DNA of 64,000 nucleotides, taken from NCBI RefSeq assembly GCF_019797845.1, contig NZ_CP081864.1:4650001-4714000 (forward strand), in the 5' to 3' direction. The translations under genes were made by a program, and so were the position numbers. The stretch comes from Symbiopectobacterium purcellii. Lineage in GTDB: Bacteria > Pseudomonadota > Gammaproteobacteria > Enterobacterales > Enterobacteriaceae. The notes under the pieces were generated by a model. The model was not told where the DNA came from, searched no databases, and was given only the letters and a program-made list of their open reading frames with translations. This document shows, in pieces, positions 10,105 through 20,619 of the stretch; the stretch's first letter is position 1, and every line of letters starts with the position of its first letter.

Positions 10105-11850
10105 TTACTTGGTGGCTTGTGGTTTCAGCGCCAGCGCATCAACCATCACGCGGAACAGCTCGGTGTTTTCCATGTACCCGCGAATCTTTTCACCGCCAGG
10201 GCCACTGGCCTGAATCACCATGTCATCCACGGCGTGAACACCGGTATCCGAAGAACGCGGCAGAATGCCTTCACGGAACACCGCACCTGGGACGTTTTCA
10301 TAGGCCTTGTTCGCCACATACTGGTCTTTTTCGTTCTTGATGGCTGGAACGAACTGATTGTCCAGTTTCGGACGGAAGGTTTCGTAGTAATCGGGATAGT
10401 TGTTGAAGAACACCGCTAACCGTTTGGAGACATTGATGTCATCCGGGTAGCCGTCTTTGTTGGCATCTTTGTAGTTCGGGAAGCCCGCATCTTCATACAC
10501 GCCCACTTTTTCACGCATCTCGGTACCCGGTTTATCATCATCCACCGTACCAATAATCGACAAGCCGTGCGTATGGTCACCGGTGACGATGATCAGCGTA
10601 TCCGGATTTTTCTCAGCAAATTTCTTGGCGATTGCCACTGACTGATCCAGCATGATGGTGTTGGTAAAGGCGCGTTCCCAATCCAGCGGGTGAGAGGCTT
10701 TGTCGATCAGCGCCGATTCCACCATCAGGAAGAAGCCCTCTTTGTTTTTCGACAGCACGTCCAGCGCTGCCTGCGTCATGTCAGTCAGATCCGGCTGATT
10801 GGGGAATTTCTTGGTCACGTCATTTTTCAGGAAACGGCGATCCAGCACACCGTCCATATTGCCGGTGTGGAACAGCCCCAGCAGTTTGGTGGCCTGCTCA
10901 GCATTCTTCTTCAGCCCGTCTGCGTCAGTGACCAGCGTATAGCCGGCTTGCTGGAATTTCTCAACGTAGTTGGTGTCATCCTTACGTTTAGAGCCAGCAG
11001 TGCTCTTCGGCAGGAAGTAGGCAGAACCGCCACCCAGCATAACCGTCGGTTTCACGTTGTAGAACATCTCAACGATTTCCGCTTTATCAGCGCGACGGCG
11101 GGTGTGAGACACCACCGCCGCTGGCGTGGCATCTTCCAGTTCAGCGTCGCTAACCACACCAACCGACATCTTGGAAGAGCGGGTGATAAGCTCACCCAGC
11201 GTTTCCTGTTTCGGGTGCTCCAGCGAATTCTTGCTGCGGCTCACGTAAACACCCAGCGCATTCACGCCGGATTTGTGCCCCGTCATGTAGGCGCTCATGG
11301 TGTTGGCGCTGTCTGCCGCGATAGAGTCAGTACTGGAGGTACCGGCAAACGCCATGTATTGCAGATCGTCAATCGCCAGACGACCATCGGCTTTCCCTTC
11401 GGTCACACCTTTGGAAAGGATACGCGCGCCAGTGCGGTGCGCTACAGAGAGGCCATCGCCGATAAACAGAATGACGTTCTTCGCTTTACGTTTTTCAGCA
11501 CTGGGGTAAACCTCCCAGGTCACTTTCGACGTTTTGCCATTAGCCTGCACTTCCACGTCATACTTGCCTGCTTGTGGCAGGAACACATCGCGGATCCACA
11601 CGGCAGAGACATCCTGCCCATCTTCGCGCTCAACAAAGGTAGCGGATTTACCCAGTACCTGCTGGTAATCCTTGCCGTTGATCAGAATGCGAACATCCGC
11701 GGGTTTCAGTACAGCGTAAAACTCGACTTTGAAATCAAATTTACCGCCTGCCAGCATGGTGGCGCGGTCGATAGGGTAAATCGCTTGAGCCTGCGCGAAC
11801 CCCGGCAGGGTGGAAGCAAACAGCAACGGCAGTAGCCAACGAGCGTTCAT
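10105..11850 (-). CDS. phoA: Periplasmic alkaline phosphatase, large form
   Basis: This protein hydrolyses phosphomonoesters in the periplasm. The start ATG at 11850 lies 7 bases after AAGGAC; the ATG at 11856 is too close to it. A signal peptide ends near GFAQA. After an N-terminal beta domain (about 24-115), the catalytic domain has NVILFIGDGLS (metal Asp), DSIAADSANTMSAY with nucleophile Ser181, ESALIDKASHP and the zinc-ligand motif VTGDHTHG. At 581 residues it is longer than E. coli PhoA (471) and resembles the larger alkaline phosphatases of marine and environmental gammaproteobacteria. It heads an operon with a CPFC protein and an ABC pair. A Pho-box-like site lies upstream. Confidence 0.88.
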   Translation of the reverse strand: MNARWLLPLLFASTLPGFAQAQAIYPIDRATMLAGGKFDFKVEFYAVLKPADVRILINGKDYQQVLGKSATFVEREDGQDVSAVWIRDVFLPQAGKYDVEVQANGKTSKVTWEVYPSAEKRKAKNVILFIGDGLSVAHRTGARILSKGVTEGKADGRLAIDDLQYMAFAGTSSTDSIAADSANTMSAYMTGHKSGVNALGVYVSRSKNSLEHPKQETLGELITRSSKMSVGVVSDAELEDATPAAVVSHTRRRADKAEIVEMFYNVKPTVMLGGGSAYFLPKSTAGSKRKDDTNYVEKFQQAGYTLVTDADGLKKNAEQATKLLGLFHTGNMDGVLDRRFLKNDVTKKFPNQPDLTDMTQAALDVLSKNKEGFFLMVESALIDKASHPLDWERAFTNTIMLDQSVAIAKKFAEKNPDTLIIVTGDHTHGLSIIGTVDDDKPGTEMREKVGVYEDAGFPNYKDANKDGYPDDINVSKRLAVFFNNYPDYYETFRPKLDNQFVPAIKNEKDQYVANKAYENVPGAVFREGILPRSSDTGVHAVDDMVIQASGPGGEKIRGYMENTELFRVMVDALALKPQATK

Positions 11851-11901
11851 GGTCATGTCCTTGAGCGATAATATAATCAGGACATAACCTAGTTACCTTT
11901 T

Positions 11902-11919
11902 TTTACAGTTTGATGAATG
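11902..11919 (-). promoter_or_regulatory. Candidate Pho box upstream of phoA
   Basis: On the minus strand CATTCATCAAACTGTAAA agrees with the PhoB consensus CTGTCATAAATCTGTCAC at 12 of 18 positions, including the CTGT core of the second half. It lies about 50 bp before the phoA start, a normal place for PhoB control. Confidence 0.5.
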
Positions 11920-11970
11920 TTGACAGGAATGGTGATATTTGTGTGTCCATCACCATTCACTGCGACGCGG

Positions 11971-12411
11971 TTAGCGCACTTCCGTTAACGTATCGGGAGA
12001 GAATCCCCAACGCGTTTTCGCTGAATCCAGCCACGCTTGATCGGAAATAGTGTTATTCCTTTCAATAATTTCCAGCAACGGATAGGGCGAAAACATGGTT
12101 ATTTTTCCATTCACCATCAACGGCACATCACTAGGGCCGCTGTATTTGACTTTAAATAAAGGGTATTTGTTTTTATCAACACACCATACTGAAACAATCT
12201 CACCCTGGCGTAATGAACAATACTGAACAACCATTGGTGAAAGATAAGTATCCATGGTCAGAAGTACAGCGCCACCCGGCATTGAGCCTCTCATTTTTGT
12301 CGTATAATGCGTTTCAAAGTACTCTATAGCACCGCCCTTTTTAACATCGCCGAACTTTATTGCGCATCCTGACAACGTAAAGCCAATCATCAAAAAAATC
12401 AGCACTCTCAT
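11971..12411 (-). CDS. Predicted lipoprotein of unknown function
   Basis: This 146-residue protein begins MRVLIFLMIGFTLSGC, a type II signal peptide with lipobox LSGC; Cys16 would be lipidated, and the following residue (Ala) is compatible with outer-membrane sorting. The mature part is of mixed composition with two further cysteines (QYCSLRQGEIVSVWC) that could form a disulfide. I do not recognise the family. It has its own upstream region and is probably monocistronic. Confidence 0.7.
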   Translation of the reverse strand: MRVLIFLMIGFTLSGCAIKFGDVKKGGAIEYFETHYTTKMRGSMPGGAVLLTMDTYLSPMVVQYCSLRQGEIVSVWCVDKNKYPLFKVKYSGPSDVPLMVNGKITMFSPYPLLEIIERNNTISDQAWLDSAKTRWGFSPDTLTEVR

Positions 12412-12931
12412 AAACCATCCTTGAAAAAATAATCATATTGGCCGCTAACGACTCGCAACGGCCGTTAGCGAAAAAGCATTGAGCAGGCCCAGTCTGCGTA
12501 TCCGCTTGCGTAGACCCAGACTATGCCACCAGGACCATCTTCCCCATAAAACCAGAGATCTTCACTTGGTGCTTGCCACTCATCTTATGTGTTCAATCAA
12601 TGCCCGAACGGCTGGCGTCATGCGCTCTGCGTGGCTTACAGCAGAGCATATACCGAACGAAAACAGGCAGATAAGGGAAAGAGGCCTACGCAAAACAAAC
12701 GTAATACTTACGTTAATTTACAATTCGGCGCATTTTTACCTTTAATAACGGCAGGCGGCTATCAAAAAACCGGTTCGTGTCTCAATTCAACAGGTTATGC
12801 TCATAAATACAGATAATTAAGCATTAAATATGAATAGCAATCATTATCATTTGATCGCTAATAATATCACGCAGACTACCTCACATAATCAGGTGGGAGT
12901 GATATAGCGTAACGCGTTAGTTTATAGCGAG
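12412..12931. other. Intergenic region without recognised gene
   Basis: About 520 bp between the lipoprotein gene (transcribed away) and the end of acrD. Short open frames occur at 12479-12745 and 12589-12816, but neither has a ribosome site or a recognisable protein pattern. The middle part (12590-12720) has coding-like composition and could be the scrap of a lost gene. Confidence 0.35.
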
Positions 12932-12961
12932 GAAAAAAATCCCCGTGACTCCCACGGGGAT
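12932..12961 (-). terminator. Rho-independent terminator of acrD
   Basis: Read on the minus strand, an 8-bp stem TCCCCGTG/CACGGGGA with a 5-base loop is followed by a run of seven T. It lies 25-50 bp past the acrD stop codon. Confidence 0.85.
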
Positions 12962-12984
12962 AAGGAAAGAGAGACCAATAAGCA

Positions 12985-15900
12985 CTACTCCGTTTTCTCT
13001 CTCAATGGGAAGCGGCGTCGTACTACGACGAAGAACAGGGGAACAAAGAAAATCGCCAGCACGGTGGCAGCTACCATGCCGCCAATCACGCCGGTGCCCA
13101 CCGCGTGCTGGCTGGCTGAGCCCGCACCGGTGCTGGTTGCCATCGGCAACACACCAAAAACAAAGGCCAGTGACGTCATCAGGATAGGGCGCAAGCGTTG
13201 GCGGGAGGCTTCCAGCGTGGCTTTAACGATATCCACGCCTTTGTGGTTCATATCGTTGGCAAACTCTACAATCAATATGGCGTTTTTGGCTGAGAGCCCG
13301 ATCACTGTCAGCAGGCCGACCTGAAAATAAACATCGTTTTCCAGCCCGCGCGCCCAAGTTGCGATTAATGCGCCCAGTACGCCCAGCGGCACCACCAGCA
13401 TCACAGAGAACGGCACGGACCAGCTTTCATACAGCGCCGCCAGACACAAGAACACCACCAACAGGGAGATGGCATAAAGCGCCGGAGCCTGCGCCCCGGT
13501 CATGCGCTCTTGCAACGACATGCCGGTCCATTCCAGCCCAAACCCGTCTGGCAACTTGGCTACCAGTTGTTCCATCACATCCATGGCCGTACCGGTGCTG
13601 ACGCCCGGCGCAGATTCCCCAAGGATCTCCAACGCGGAAAAACCGTTATAGCGTTCCAGACGCGGCGAGCCAGTCATCCACGAGGTTTGCGCAAAGGCGG
13701 AGAACGGCACCATGCCCCCGCTGTCGTTGCGCACATACCATTTGTTGAGATCGTCTGGCAGCATACGGTAGGGCGCGGCCGCCTGCACATACACCTTTTT
13801 CACCCGTCCACGATCGATAAAATCGTTCACGTAAGTGGAACCCCAGCCAATCTTCAGCGTGCTGTTGATGTTGCTGATGGAAACCCCCAACGATTCTGCC
13901 TTGCGCTGATCGATGGTGATTTGCATTTGCGGACTGTCGTCCAGACCATTGTGGCGAACCCGGGTCAAACGCGCGTCCCCCGCCGCCTGCGCCAGCAGCG
14001 TGTCACGCGCCGCCATTAAGGCGTCATGCCCTAACCCTGCGCGATCCTGCAATTCCATATCAAACCCGGATGCGTTACCCAAACCGGAAATCGCCGGTGG
14101 TGTGCTGGCGAAAACCCGCGCCTCATTGATACGGCGAAAGGCTCGCGTTGCCCGTTCAACGATGGCACCTGCGCTGTTTTGTGCACCGGGACGTTCATCC
14201 CAATCTTTCAGACGCACAAACAGTTGTGCCACGTTCTGGCCGTTACCGACAGCGGTAAACACCGACACCACGTTCTCTTTTTCTTGCGTCATGTAATAGG
14301 CTTCCACCTTTTCGACCACTTTCAGCGTTTGCTGCTGTGTCGAGCCGGGCGGTAGCTGGATCTGCGTCATAAAGACGCCGCGATCCTCCTGCGGTAAAAA
14401 CGAGGTAGGCAAGGTGCGAAACAGGAACGCCATCACGCCAATAATCGCGAGGTAAAGTACAAACCAGCGGCCACTTTTGACCACGATCTTGCCAACACCG
14501 TGCTCGTAACGTTCAGAGAGCTGATTAAACTGACGGTTAAACCAGCCAAAGAAGCCGCGTTTGCCATGGTGTTCACCTTTCGCCAGCGGTTTCAGCAGCG
14601 TGGCGCACAGTGCGGGGGTTAAAATCAACGCCACCAACACCGACAGCACCATCGCTGAAACGATGGTAATGGAGAACTGGCGGTAAATAGCACCGGTCGT
14701 GCCACCAAAAAACGCCATGGGAACAAACACCGCAGAGAGCACCAGCGCAATACCCACCAATGCGCTTTGCACCTGTTGCATCGATTTGCGCGTCGCAGCT
14801 CTGGGGCTCAGCCCTTCCTCACTCATTACGCGCTCAACGTTTTCCACCACCACGATGGCATCATCCACCAGCAGCCCGATGGCAAGCACCATTGCAAACA
14901 TGGTCAACGTATTGAGGCTAAAGCCAAAGGCATAGAGCACGGCAAACGTCCCCAGCAGCACCACGGGAACGGCGATAGTGGGGATGAGCGTAGCGCGGAA
15001 ATTTTGCAAGAACAGGTACATCACCAAAAACACCAGCAGTACCGCTTCCAGCAGCGTTTTGACCACATCCTCAATCGAAGCCTTTACAAAGGGGGAGGTC
15101 TCGAACGCGATTTTCGCTTCCAGCCCGTGCGGGAAAAACGGAGCCAGCTCGGCCAACCGTGCACGCACCAGCTTATCGGTTTCAATTTCATTGGCCCCGG
15201 ACGCCAACTTGATGCCAAGCCCGGAGGCAGACTGGCCGTTAAAGCGGCTCAGCGAGTCATAGTTTTCTGCACCCTGTTCAATTTTCGCCACGTCACCCAA
15301 CGTCACCGCAGAGCCATCCTGGTTCACACGCAGGGTAATGGCACGGAACTGTTCGGGCGTTTGCAACAGTGAGCGCGCGTTTACCGTGGCATTTAGTGAC
15401 TGATAGTCTACAGATGGCGTGCCGCCTACCTGACCGACTGACACCTGACTGTTTTGCGATTGAATGGCGCTCACCACATCGCTGGCCGTCAGGGAAAAGG
15501 ATTTGAGTTTGGACGGATCGAGCCAGATGCGCATGGCATACTGCGAACCAAAAATATCGACGCTGCCCACCCCGTTGATGCGGCTAAGCGGTTCCTGCAC
15601 GTTACTGGCGACATAGTCGGAGATATCCTGTTTCTCCATGCTGCCGTCGGTCGAAACGAATGCAATCATCAAGATATTGGTGTCACCCGTCTTGTTAACG
15701 GTAACCCCTTGTTGTTGCACATCCTGCGGCAATTTTCGCATCGCCGATTGCAACTGGTTCTGCACCTGCTGACGCGCGTTATCCGGATCGGTACCCGCAT
15801 CAAAACTTAAGGTAATGCGCGTCTGACCGGAGCTGCTTTGCGATGACATGTACATCAGGTGATCGAGCCCGGTCATGCTCTGCTCGATAATCTGCGTCAC

Positions 15901-16080
15901 GGTGTTTTCCATCGTCTGCGCAGAAGCGCCCGGATAGGAAGCGGTGATACGCACATTGGGCGGTGCCAAATCGGGATATTGCTCAACCGCCAACGAGGCG
16001 ATCGCCATCATGCCACCCAGACTCAGCAGGATGGCCAGTACCCAGGCAAAGATCGGGCGATCAATAAAAAAATTCGCCAT
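12985..16080 (-). CDS. acrD: RND multidrug efflux transporter AcrD
   Basis: This 1031-residue inner-membrane proton antiporter of the HAE1 RND family is nearer to E. coli AcrD than to AcrB (same start, [19 protein letters not shown], and AcrD-like porter loops). The proton-relay aspartates are in [14 protein letters not shown], and the partner lysine is in [12 protein letters not shown]. AcrD exports aminoglycosides and other polar or anionic compounds in complex with AcrA and TolC. As in E. coli, no adaptor gene lies beside it, so AcrA must come from elsewhere. It is followed by a strong terminator, and about 175 bp separate it from bioH on the same strand. The gene is intact. Confidence 0.93.
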   Translation of the reverse strand: MANFFIDRPIFAWVLAILLSLGGMMAIASLAVEQYPDLAPPNVRITASYPGASAQTMENTVTQIIEQSMTGLDHLMYMSSQSSSGQTRITLSFDAGTDPDNARQQVQNQLQSAMRKLPQDVQQQGVTVNKTGDTNILMIAFVSTDGSMEKQDISDYVASNVQEPLSRINGVGSVDIFGSQYAMRIWLDPSKLKSFSLTASDVVSAIQSQNSQVSVGQVGGTPSVDYQSLNATVNARSLLQTPEQFRAITLRVNQDGSAVTLGDVAKIEQGAENYDSLSRFNGQSASGLGIKLASGANEIETDKLVRARLAELAPFFPHGLEAKIAFETSPFVKASIEDVVKTLLEAVLLVFLVMYLFLQNFRATLIPTIAVPVVLLGTFAVLYAFGFSLNTLTMFAMVLAIGLLVDDAIVVVENVERVMSEEGLSPRAATRKSMQQVQSALVGIALVLSAVFVPMAFFGGTTGAIYRQFSITIVSAMVLSVLVALILTPALCATLLKPLAKGEHHGKRGFFGWFNRQFNQLSERYEHGVGKIVVKSGRWFVLYLAIIGVMAFLFRTLPTSFLPQEDRGVFMTQIQLPPGSTQQQTLKVVEKVEAYYMTQEKENVVSVFTAVGNGQNVAQLFVRLKDWDERPGAQNSAGAIVERATRAFRRINEARVFASTPPAISGLGNASGFDMELQDRAGLGHDALMAARDTLLAQAAGDARLTRVRHNGLDDSPQMQITIDQRKAESLGVSISNINSTLKIGWGSTYVNDFIDRGRVKKVYVQAAAPYRMLPDDLNKWYVRNDSGGMVPFSAFAQTSWMTGSPRLERYNGFSALEILGESAPGVSTGTAMDVMEQLVAKLPDGFGLEWTGMSLQERMTGAQAPALYAISLLVVFLCLAALYESWSVPFSVMLVVPLGVLGALIATWARGLENDVYFQVGLLTVIGLSAKNAILIVEFANDMNHKGVDIVKATLEASRQRLRPILMTSLAFVFGVLPMATSTGAGSASQHAVGTGVIGGMVAATVLAIFFVPLFFVVVRRRFPLREKTE

Positions 16081-16256
16081 CGAAACAACGCTCCTTCAGA
16101 CTATTTTATACGTGGCGCATATTGTTGATTATTTATAGGTATCTTAAATAACGCACTACTTTACCCTGCCACTACGCGCAACATCGTGGAGAAAATGAGG
16201 AGAATATGTAAATTAACGTTGGTGACACATTTTTTGAGCCTTCACTCAACAACGCG

Positions 16257-17024
16257 TTAGACGCCAGCAAACGAACAAACCTTTTCGGCAAAGGTGTCCG
16301 GGTGGGAAATAAACGGTGCATGCGCCGCCTGCGCCATCACCACCGAGTCAGTATCGGGCCAGCGTTCATCAAGCAGACTCGCCACTTTACGCGGTACCAG
16401 CCCGTCCAGCGCCCCGTAAATACGCAGCATCGGCAACGTCAACGACGCCATCGCCTCGCGCAAGTCGGTCTGGCGCAAGATGTCCAAGCCCCCCTCAAGC
16501 ACCTCAATGCTCGGCATCGGCTGCTCCAGCACCACACTTTTTAGCAGACGCGCATCCTGACGCGCGCTGCCTGTGCCCAGGGTTTGTAATGCCAGGAAAC
16601 GCTCGACGGTGCGCTGAAAATCTTCGCTAAGCTGCTGCTGAAAACCCTGCAACACCGTAGGTTTAATGCCGGGCCACGCCTCGTGGGCGCTGAAACAGGG
16701 GGAGGACGCGACCGTGACCAAAGCACTGACACGCGCAGGCTCACTGAGTGCCGCCTGACTGGCAACCAGTCCGCCCAGCGACCATCCCAACCAGACAGCC
16801 TGCTCGGGAGCCTGTGCCAGCACGATGTCAGCCATATCAGCAAGCGATAACGCCCCATATCCCCCGCTGCGGCCATAACCAGGGAGATCCACACAGTGCA
16901 GCCGAAAATGCGGAGCCAATCGCGCTGCAATGCCCTGCCATACCTGCGCGTTCAACCCCCATCCGTGCAGTAGCACAAGATCGCGTTTCCCTTCCCCTTC
17001 GGTGTGCCAGTAGAGCGTTGTCAT
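16257..17024 (-). CDS. bioH: Pimeloyl-ACP methyl ester carboxylesterase
   Basis: BioH removes the methyl group from pimeloyl-ACP methyl ester, ending the disguised fatty-acid cycle that makes the biotin precursor. At 255 residues it has the family length. It has an alpha/beta-hydrolase fold with the oxyanion region [12 protein letters not shown], nucleophile Ser in GWSLGG, Asp in [11 protein letters not shown] and His in [12 protein letters not shown]. It is divergent to gntX with a 46-bp spacer, as in E. coli, so both promoters must sit in that short gap. The gene is intact. Confidence 0.94.
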   Translation of the reverse strand: MTTLYWHTEGEGKRDLVLLHGWGLNAQVWQGIAARLAPHFRLHCVDLPGYGRSGGYGALSLADMADIVLAQAPEQAVWLGWSLGGLVASQAALSEPARVSALVTVASSPCFSAHEAWPGIKPTVLQGFQQQLSEDFQRTVERFLALQTLGTGSARQDARLLKSVVLEQPMPSIEVLEGGLDILRQTDLREAMASLTLPMLRIYGALDGLVPRKVASLLDERWPDTDSVVMAQAAHAPFISHPDTFAEKVCSFAGV

Positions 17025-17070
17025 CGATTATCTTCCTGCTAGTCGTTCGATATTTTGTTGCGAGGCTACT

Positions 17071-17769
17071 ATGTTAACCATCAGTGCTAGCTGCTGGCTA
17101 TGCCAACAGCCGCTTTATCATTATCACCACGGTATTTGCTGCTACTGTCAGCGTCATCTTCCCGCGCCACCCGTATGCTGCCCGCGCTGCGGGTTACCTG
17201 CGGGCAATGCCACGTTGCCGTGCGGCCGCTGCCTGTATCGCCCGCCACGCTGGCACAGTCTGGTTTTTGTCTCCGATTACCGTCCGCCATTCACTACGCT
17301 ATTGAAACAGTTCAAATTCCGCGGGCGTATCGAACTCGGACAAGTACTCGCACGACAGATGTTACTGCGCTGGCTTAACGCATATCGCCTTGCTCCAGAA
17401 CAGGTTAAGAAACCCGATGTGCTGCTCACCGTACCGCTGCACCGCCGTCAGCGCTGGCGGCGCGGCTTCAATCAAACCGAGTTGATGGCGCAGCATTTAG
17501 CGCGTTGGTTACGCTGCCGCTATCATCCTCACGCGCTCACGCGTGTGCGGCATACGCCGCTGCAACAGCACCTGTGCGCCTCTAAGCGGCGCTACAACCT
17601 GCGTCGTGCGTTTTCCTGCGACCAGGATCTCTCCGGACTGCGGGTTGCGCTAGTGGATGACGTAGTGACTACCGGCAATACGATGACGGAGATCTGCCGC
17701 GTGTTACTGGCGCAGGGTGCCGTGCATATTCAGGTGTGGTGCCTGTGTCGCACGCTGCTCGATGCGTGA
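17071..17769 (+). CDS. gntX: ComF/GntX-type phosphoribosyltransferase-fold protein
   Basis: This 232-residue protein has an N-terminal four-cysteine zinc-ribbon-like segment (CWLCQQ, CCYCQRH, CCPRCGLP, CGRC) and a C-terminal phosphoribosyltransferase fold with the PRPP motif VALVDDVVTTGNT. It belongs to the ComF family, whose Gram-positive members take part in DNA uptake; the enterobacterial GntX (YhgH) is tied to use of external DNA as a nutrient. It lies divergent to bioH and upstream of nfuA, the conserved order. The gene is intact. Confidence 0.9.
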   Translation: MLTISASCWLCQQPLYHYHHGICCYCQRHLPAPPVCCPRCGLPAGNATLPCGRCLYRPPRWHSLVFVSDYRPPFTTLLKQFKFRGRIELGQVLARQMLLRWLNAYRLAPEQVKKPDVLLTVPLHRRQRWRRGFNQTELMAQHLARWLRCRYHPHALTRVRHTPLQQHLCASKRRYNLRRAFSCDQDLSGLRVALVDDVVTTGNTMTEICRVLLAQGAVHIQVWCLCRTLLDA

Positions 17770-17875
17770 ACGCCTTTGTTGCCATAAATGGCATTTACCG
17801 TGAATGAATTGGAGTTAACGCCACGATGGGCGTATTATGACCGATAAGCGTAGTCAACAATTGAGTTAACCCACT

Positions 17876-18451
17876 ATGATCCGTATTACCGACTCTGCAC
17901 AAGACCACTTTGTCAAACTGCTGGTAAAACAAGAAGAAGGCACGCAAATTCGCGTCTTCGTTATCAATCCGGGCACACCCAACGCTGAGTGTGGCGTTTC
18001 CTATTGTCCGCCGGATGCGGTGGAAGCCTCCGACACTGAACTGAAGTTCGAGAAGCTTTCTGCCTACGTGGATGAACTAAGCGCACCGTACCTGGAAGAT
18101 GCTGAAATCGACTTCGTTACCGATCAGTTAGGTTCTCAACTGACGCTGAAAGCACCCAACGCAAAAATGCGCAAAGTGGGTGACAATGCGCCGTTGATGG
18201 AACGCGTGGAATATGTGCTGCAATCCCAGATCAACCCCCAGTTGGCCGGGCACGGTGGCCGCGTAACGCTGATGGAAATCACCGATGATGGCTTGGCTAT
18301 CCTGCAATTCGGCGGCGGTTGCAACGGCTGTTCAATGGTCGATTACACGCTGAAAGAAGGGATCGAGAAAGAACTGTTAGAAAAATTCCCTGAGCTGAAA
18401 GGTGTGCGCGATTTAACGGAACACCAGCGCGGCGAACATTCATACTATTGA
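17876..18451 (+). CDS. nfuA: Fe-S cluster carrier NfuA
   Basis: This 191-residue cytosolic scaffold/carrier delivers 4Fe-4S clusters to targets under oxidative stress or iron shortage. The N-terminal degenerate A-type domain (1-95) carries CGVSYC, and the C-terminal Nfu domain (about 105-191) has the cluster ligands [10 protein letters not shown]. Length and order match E. coli NfuA. The start ATG follows GAGTTAACCCACT. It is followed by a strong hairpin shared with convergent malQ. Confidence 0.96.
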   Translation: MIRITDSAQDHFVKLLVKQEEGTQIRVFVINPGTPNAECGVSYCPPDAVEASDTELKFEKLSAYVDELSAPYLEDAEIDFVTDQLGSQLTLKAPNAKMRKVGDNAPLMERVEYVLQSQINPQLAGHGGRVTLMEITDDGLAILQFGGGCNGCSMVDYTLKEGIEKELLEKFPELKGVRDLTEHQRGEHSYY

Positions 18452-18465
18452 TCCACCGATCGCCC

Positions 18466-18491
18466 TACTCCCCACGTCCCCGTGGGGAGTA
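18466..18491. terminator. Hairpin between nfuA and malQ
   Basis: A perfect 11-bp stem TACTCCCCACG/CGTGGGGAGTA with a TCCC loop lies between the convergent nfuA and malQ ends. It is followed by a short CTTCTT tract on the plus strand and no T run on the minus strand. Confidence 0.7.
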
Positions 18492-18503
18492 CTTCTTAGT
18501 CTA

Positions 18504-20609
18504 TCAACGCTCACTAGCCCCACTCGCCGTTTCAGGCGGCAACGCCAAACCACGTCGTAGATCGAGATCGCGAATCAAGCGTTCCAGATGACGATCGCTG
18601 AATATGGATGTCACCGTTCTGCTCAGCTTGCGCCGCCAATTGGGATATTCGCGCGTGGTGCCGGGAATATTGACCGGTGTCGCCATGTCCAACCAATCTT
18701 CGAGTTGCAGCCCCAGCAAGGCACTGCGGCTGTCCGCCATGTAACGCTGCACGCCACGACTCAGTTGCGTACCCATCGCGGTTAGCGCGGCATTGCGCCC
18801 CACGCGCTGCGGTAATAGCTGATACTGATGCAGCGCGTCGAGCAAGCCCTGCTTGGCGTTATCACGCTGTTCAATCTGTTGCTGCAACGTGCGTTCATCA
18901 GGATAAAGGCCAAGCTCTTTGCCCAATGACAAATCGACGTTTTGCCAAAAGCCGCGTAACGTGGGCAGATCGTGAGTGGTAATAGTCGCCATCGATTGGC
19001 GCGGATAATCGAGCGGAGCCCGAAAGTGATGGTGCTCATCCTGTTCAAAAAACAGCACCTTGTAAGAATAAACACCGCTGTCGCGCAGTTTATCCACAAT
19101 TTCGGCCGGCACCGTCCCCAGATCTTCCCCCACGACCAGACAGCGCTGACGTTGGCTCTCCAGCGCCAGGACGGCCAGCAAATCATCCAGCGGGTAATGT
19201 ACATAGGCACCGCGCGTAGCGGGCTCAGCCTTGGGTATCCACCACAGGCGCAGCAGACCCATCACGTGGTCGATACGCAATGCGCCACAGTGCGCCATAT
19301 TACTGCGCAGCACATCGATAAACGGCTGATATCCCTGCGCCTGCATCACGTGCGGGTTCATCGGTGGCAGCGACCAGTTTTGCCCCTGCGGCCCTAGCGG
19401 GTCGGGCGGTGCACCGATGGCAGCGTCCAGGCAGTAGAGCCGACGCTCATCCCAGGTTTCCGCTCCGCCCTGCGCCACGCCCACGGCCATGTCCCGGTAT
19501 AGGCCAATAGGCATCCCGAGCTGTTTACTGTGCGCGAAACACTCTGCCAGTTGCTCACTGGCCACCCATTGCAGCCAGCAGTAAAACGCAATCTCGTGCT
19601 CATTTTCCTGACAAAACGCTTTCACCGTGTCGCCATGCACATCGTGATAACAGGTTGGCCACTGCTGCCAATCGCCATAATTCTCGCCCTGACGTTTGAG
19701 CCAGGTTTGCAACGCATCAAAGGTCGCTTGCCGTTGCAGGCTTTGTCCGCAGCTGACCACAAATTGGCGACATGCACTGACGCGCGGATCGAGCACGCTG
19801 CGCGTCTTGAAATAGTCGTAGGCCAAGCGTAGCGCAGCCAGTTTTTGCGCCATCACACCGCTGTAGTCGACCCAACGTCCGGCACGCAGTGCCGCGAGTT
19901 GACGCTGCGTGTCGTCCCGTCGCCACCAGGCTTGCGCCTCTTTGCTCTGTTGAAAATCATCAATACGATTGACGTTGATATAAATGATGTTCAGCCAGTG
20001 GCGGGAAGAAGGACTGTAAGGACTGGCGGCCTCAGGATCGGCAGGGTAAAGCGCATGCAGGGGATTTACGCCGATAAAAGCACCGCCGCGCCGCGCCACT
20101 TGCTCTACCAGTTGGCGCAGATCGCCGAAATCGCCAATCCCCCAATTATCCTGCGAGCGCAGCGTATAAAGCTGCACGTTAACGCCCCACCAGCGTTTCC
20201 CCTGGGTTAAGGGTTCCGGCTCATAGCCACGCTGCGGCGCAACAATCACGCGGCAGGTCCAGCGCTGTTCACCGCGCATCAATATCAGCTCGTGGTACCC
20301 CAGTGGTAAAGCGTCCGGCAGCAGCAGTTCGCTGCCGCCCGTGATGCTGCCCTGAACCTGCCCCCCGTTTTCATACATCAGCGTCCAACCAAACTCGCCG
20401 TCACCTGAGAGGGGAATCAGCGCCGCCTTGCCCTGACGAAAAACCCGAACCGAGGGCAGCGGTGCCTTTTCGCACCCGTTCGTCGCCATCATGGTCAGCA
20501 GTTGTTTTTTCACCGCCATATCGACAAGGTGCGTTTTACCGTATGCATCGGTATAGGTATCGGCAACGCCGACAGGAGCGAACTTCGGGTTATCTACCTT
20601 GAATGACAT
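18504..20609 (-). CDS. malQ: 4-alpha-glucanotransferase (amylomaltase)
   Basis: MalQ disproportionates maltose and maltodextrins, passing glucan chains between acceptors and freeing glucose. The ATG at 20609 follows AGGAAAGGAAG, giving 701 residues, close to E. coli MalQ. GH77 hallmarks are visible: WGVNVQLYTLRSQDNWGIGD, the catalytic Asp region ALRIDHVMGLLRLWW, VGEDLGTVPAEI (acid/base Glu) and TTHDLPTLRGFW. It lies 10 bp after malP in the usual malPQ operon. It is intact, although its partner malP has a nonsense codon and malT is not beside it. Confidence 0.95.
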   Translation of the reverse strand: MSFKVDNPKFAPVGVADTYTDAYGKTHLVDMAVKKQLLTMMATNGCEKAPLPSVRVFRQGKAALIPLSGDGEFGWTLMYENGGQVQGSITGGSELLLPDALPLGYHELILMRGEQRWTCRVIVAPQRGYEPEPLTQGKRWWGVNVQLYTLRSQDNWGIGDFGDLRQLVEQVARRGGAFIGVNPLHALYPADPEAASPYSPSSRHWLNIIYINVNRIDDFQQSKEAQAWWRRDDTQRQLAALRAGRWVDYSGVMAQKLAALRLAYDYFKTRSVLDPRVSACRQFVVSCGQSLQRQATFDALQTWLKRQGENYGDWQQWPTCYHDVHGDTVKAFCQENEHEIAFYCWLQWVASEQLAECFAHSKQLGMPIGLYRDMAVGVAQGGAETWDERRLYCLDAAIGAPPDPLGPQGQNWSLPPMNPHVMQAQGYQPFIDVLRSNMAHCGALRIDHVMGLLRLWWIPKAEPATRGAYVHYPLDDLLAVLALESQRQRCLVVGEDLGTVPAEIVDKLRDSGVYSYKVLFFEQDEHHHFRAPLDYPRQSMATITTHDLPTLRGFWQNVDLSLGKELGLYPDERTLQQQIEQRDNAKQGLLDALHQYQLLPQRVGRNAALTAMGTQLSRGVQRYMADSRSALLGLQLEDWLDMATPVNIPGTTREYPNWRRKLSRTVTSIFSDRHLERLIRDLDLRRGLALPPETASGASER

Positions 20610-20619
20610 CTTCCTTTCC

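Noticed and set aside
10690..11835. Long open frame (381 codons) antisense to phoA
   Set aside because: It is an exact shadow of the phosphatase gene with Arg/His/Gln-rich composition typical of antisense translation in GC-rich DNA; no ribosome site or family pattern.
12479..12816. Possible small genes between the lipoprotein gene and acrD
   Set aside because: Overlapping frames, no ribosome site, no family pattern; at most a gene scrap.
14767..15372. Open frames antisense to acrD
   Set aside because: They are explained by codon bias of the acrD coding strand; no independent evidence of translation.
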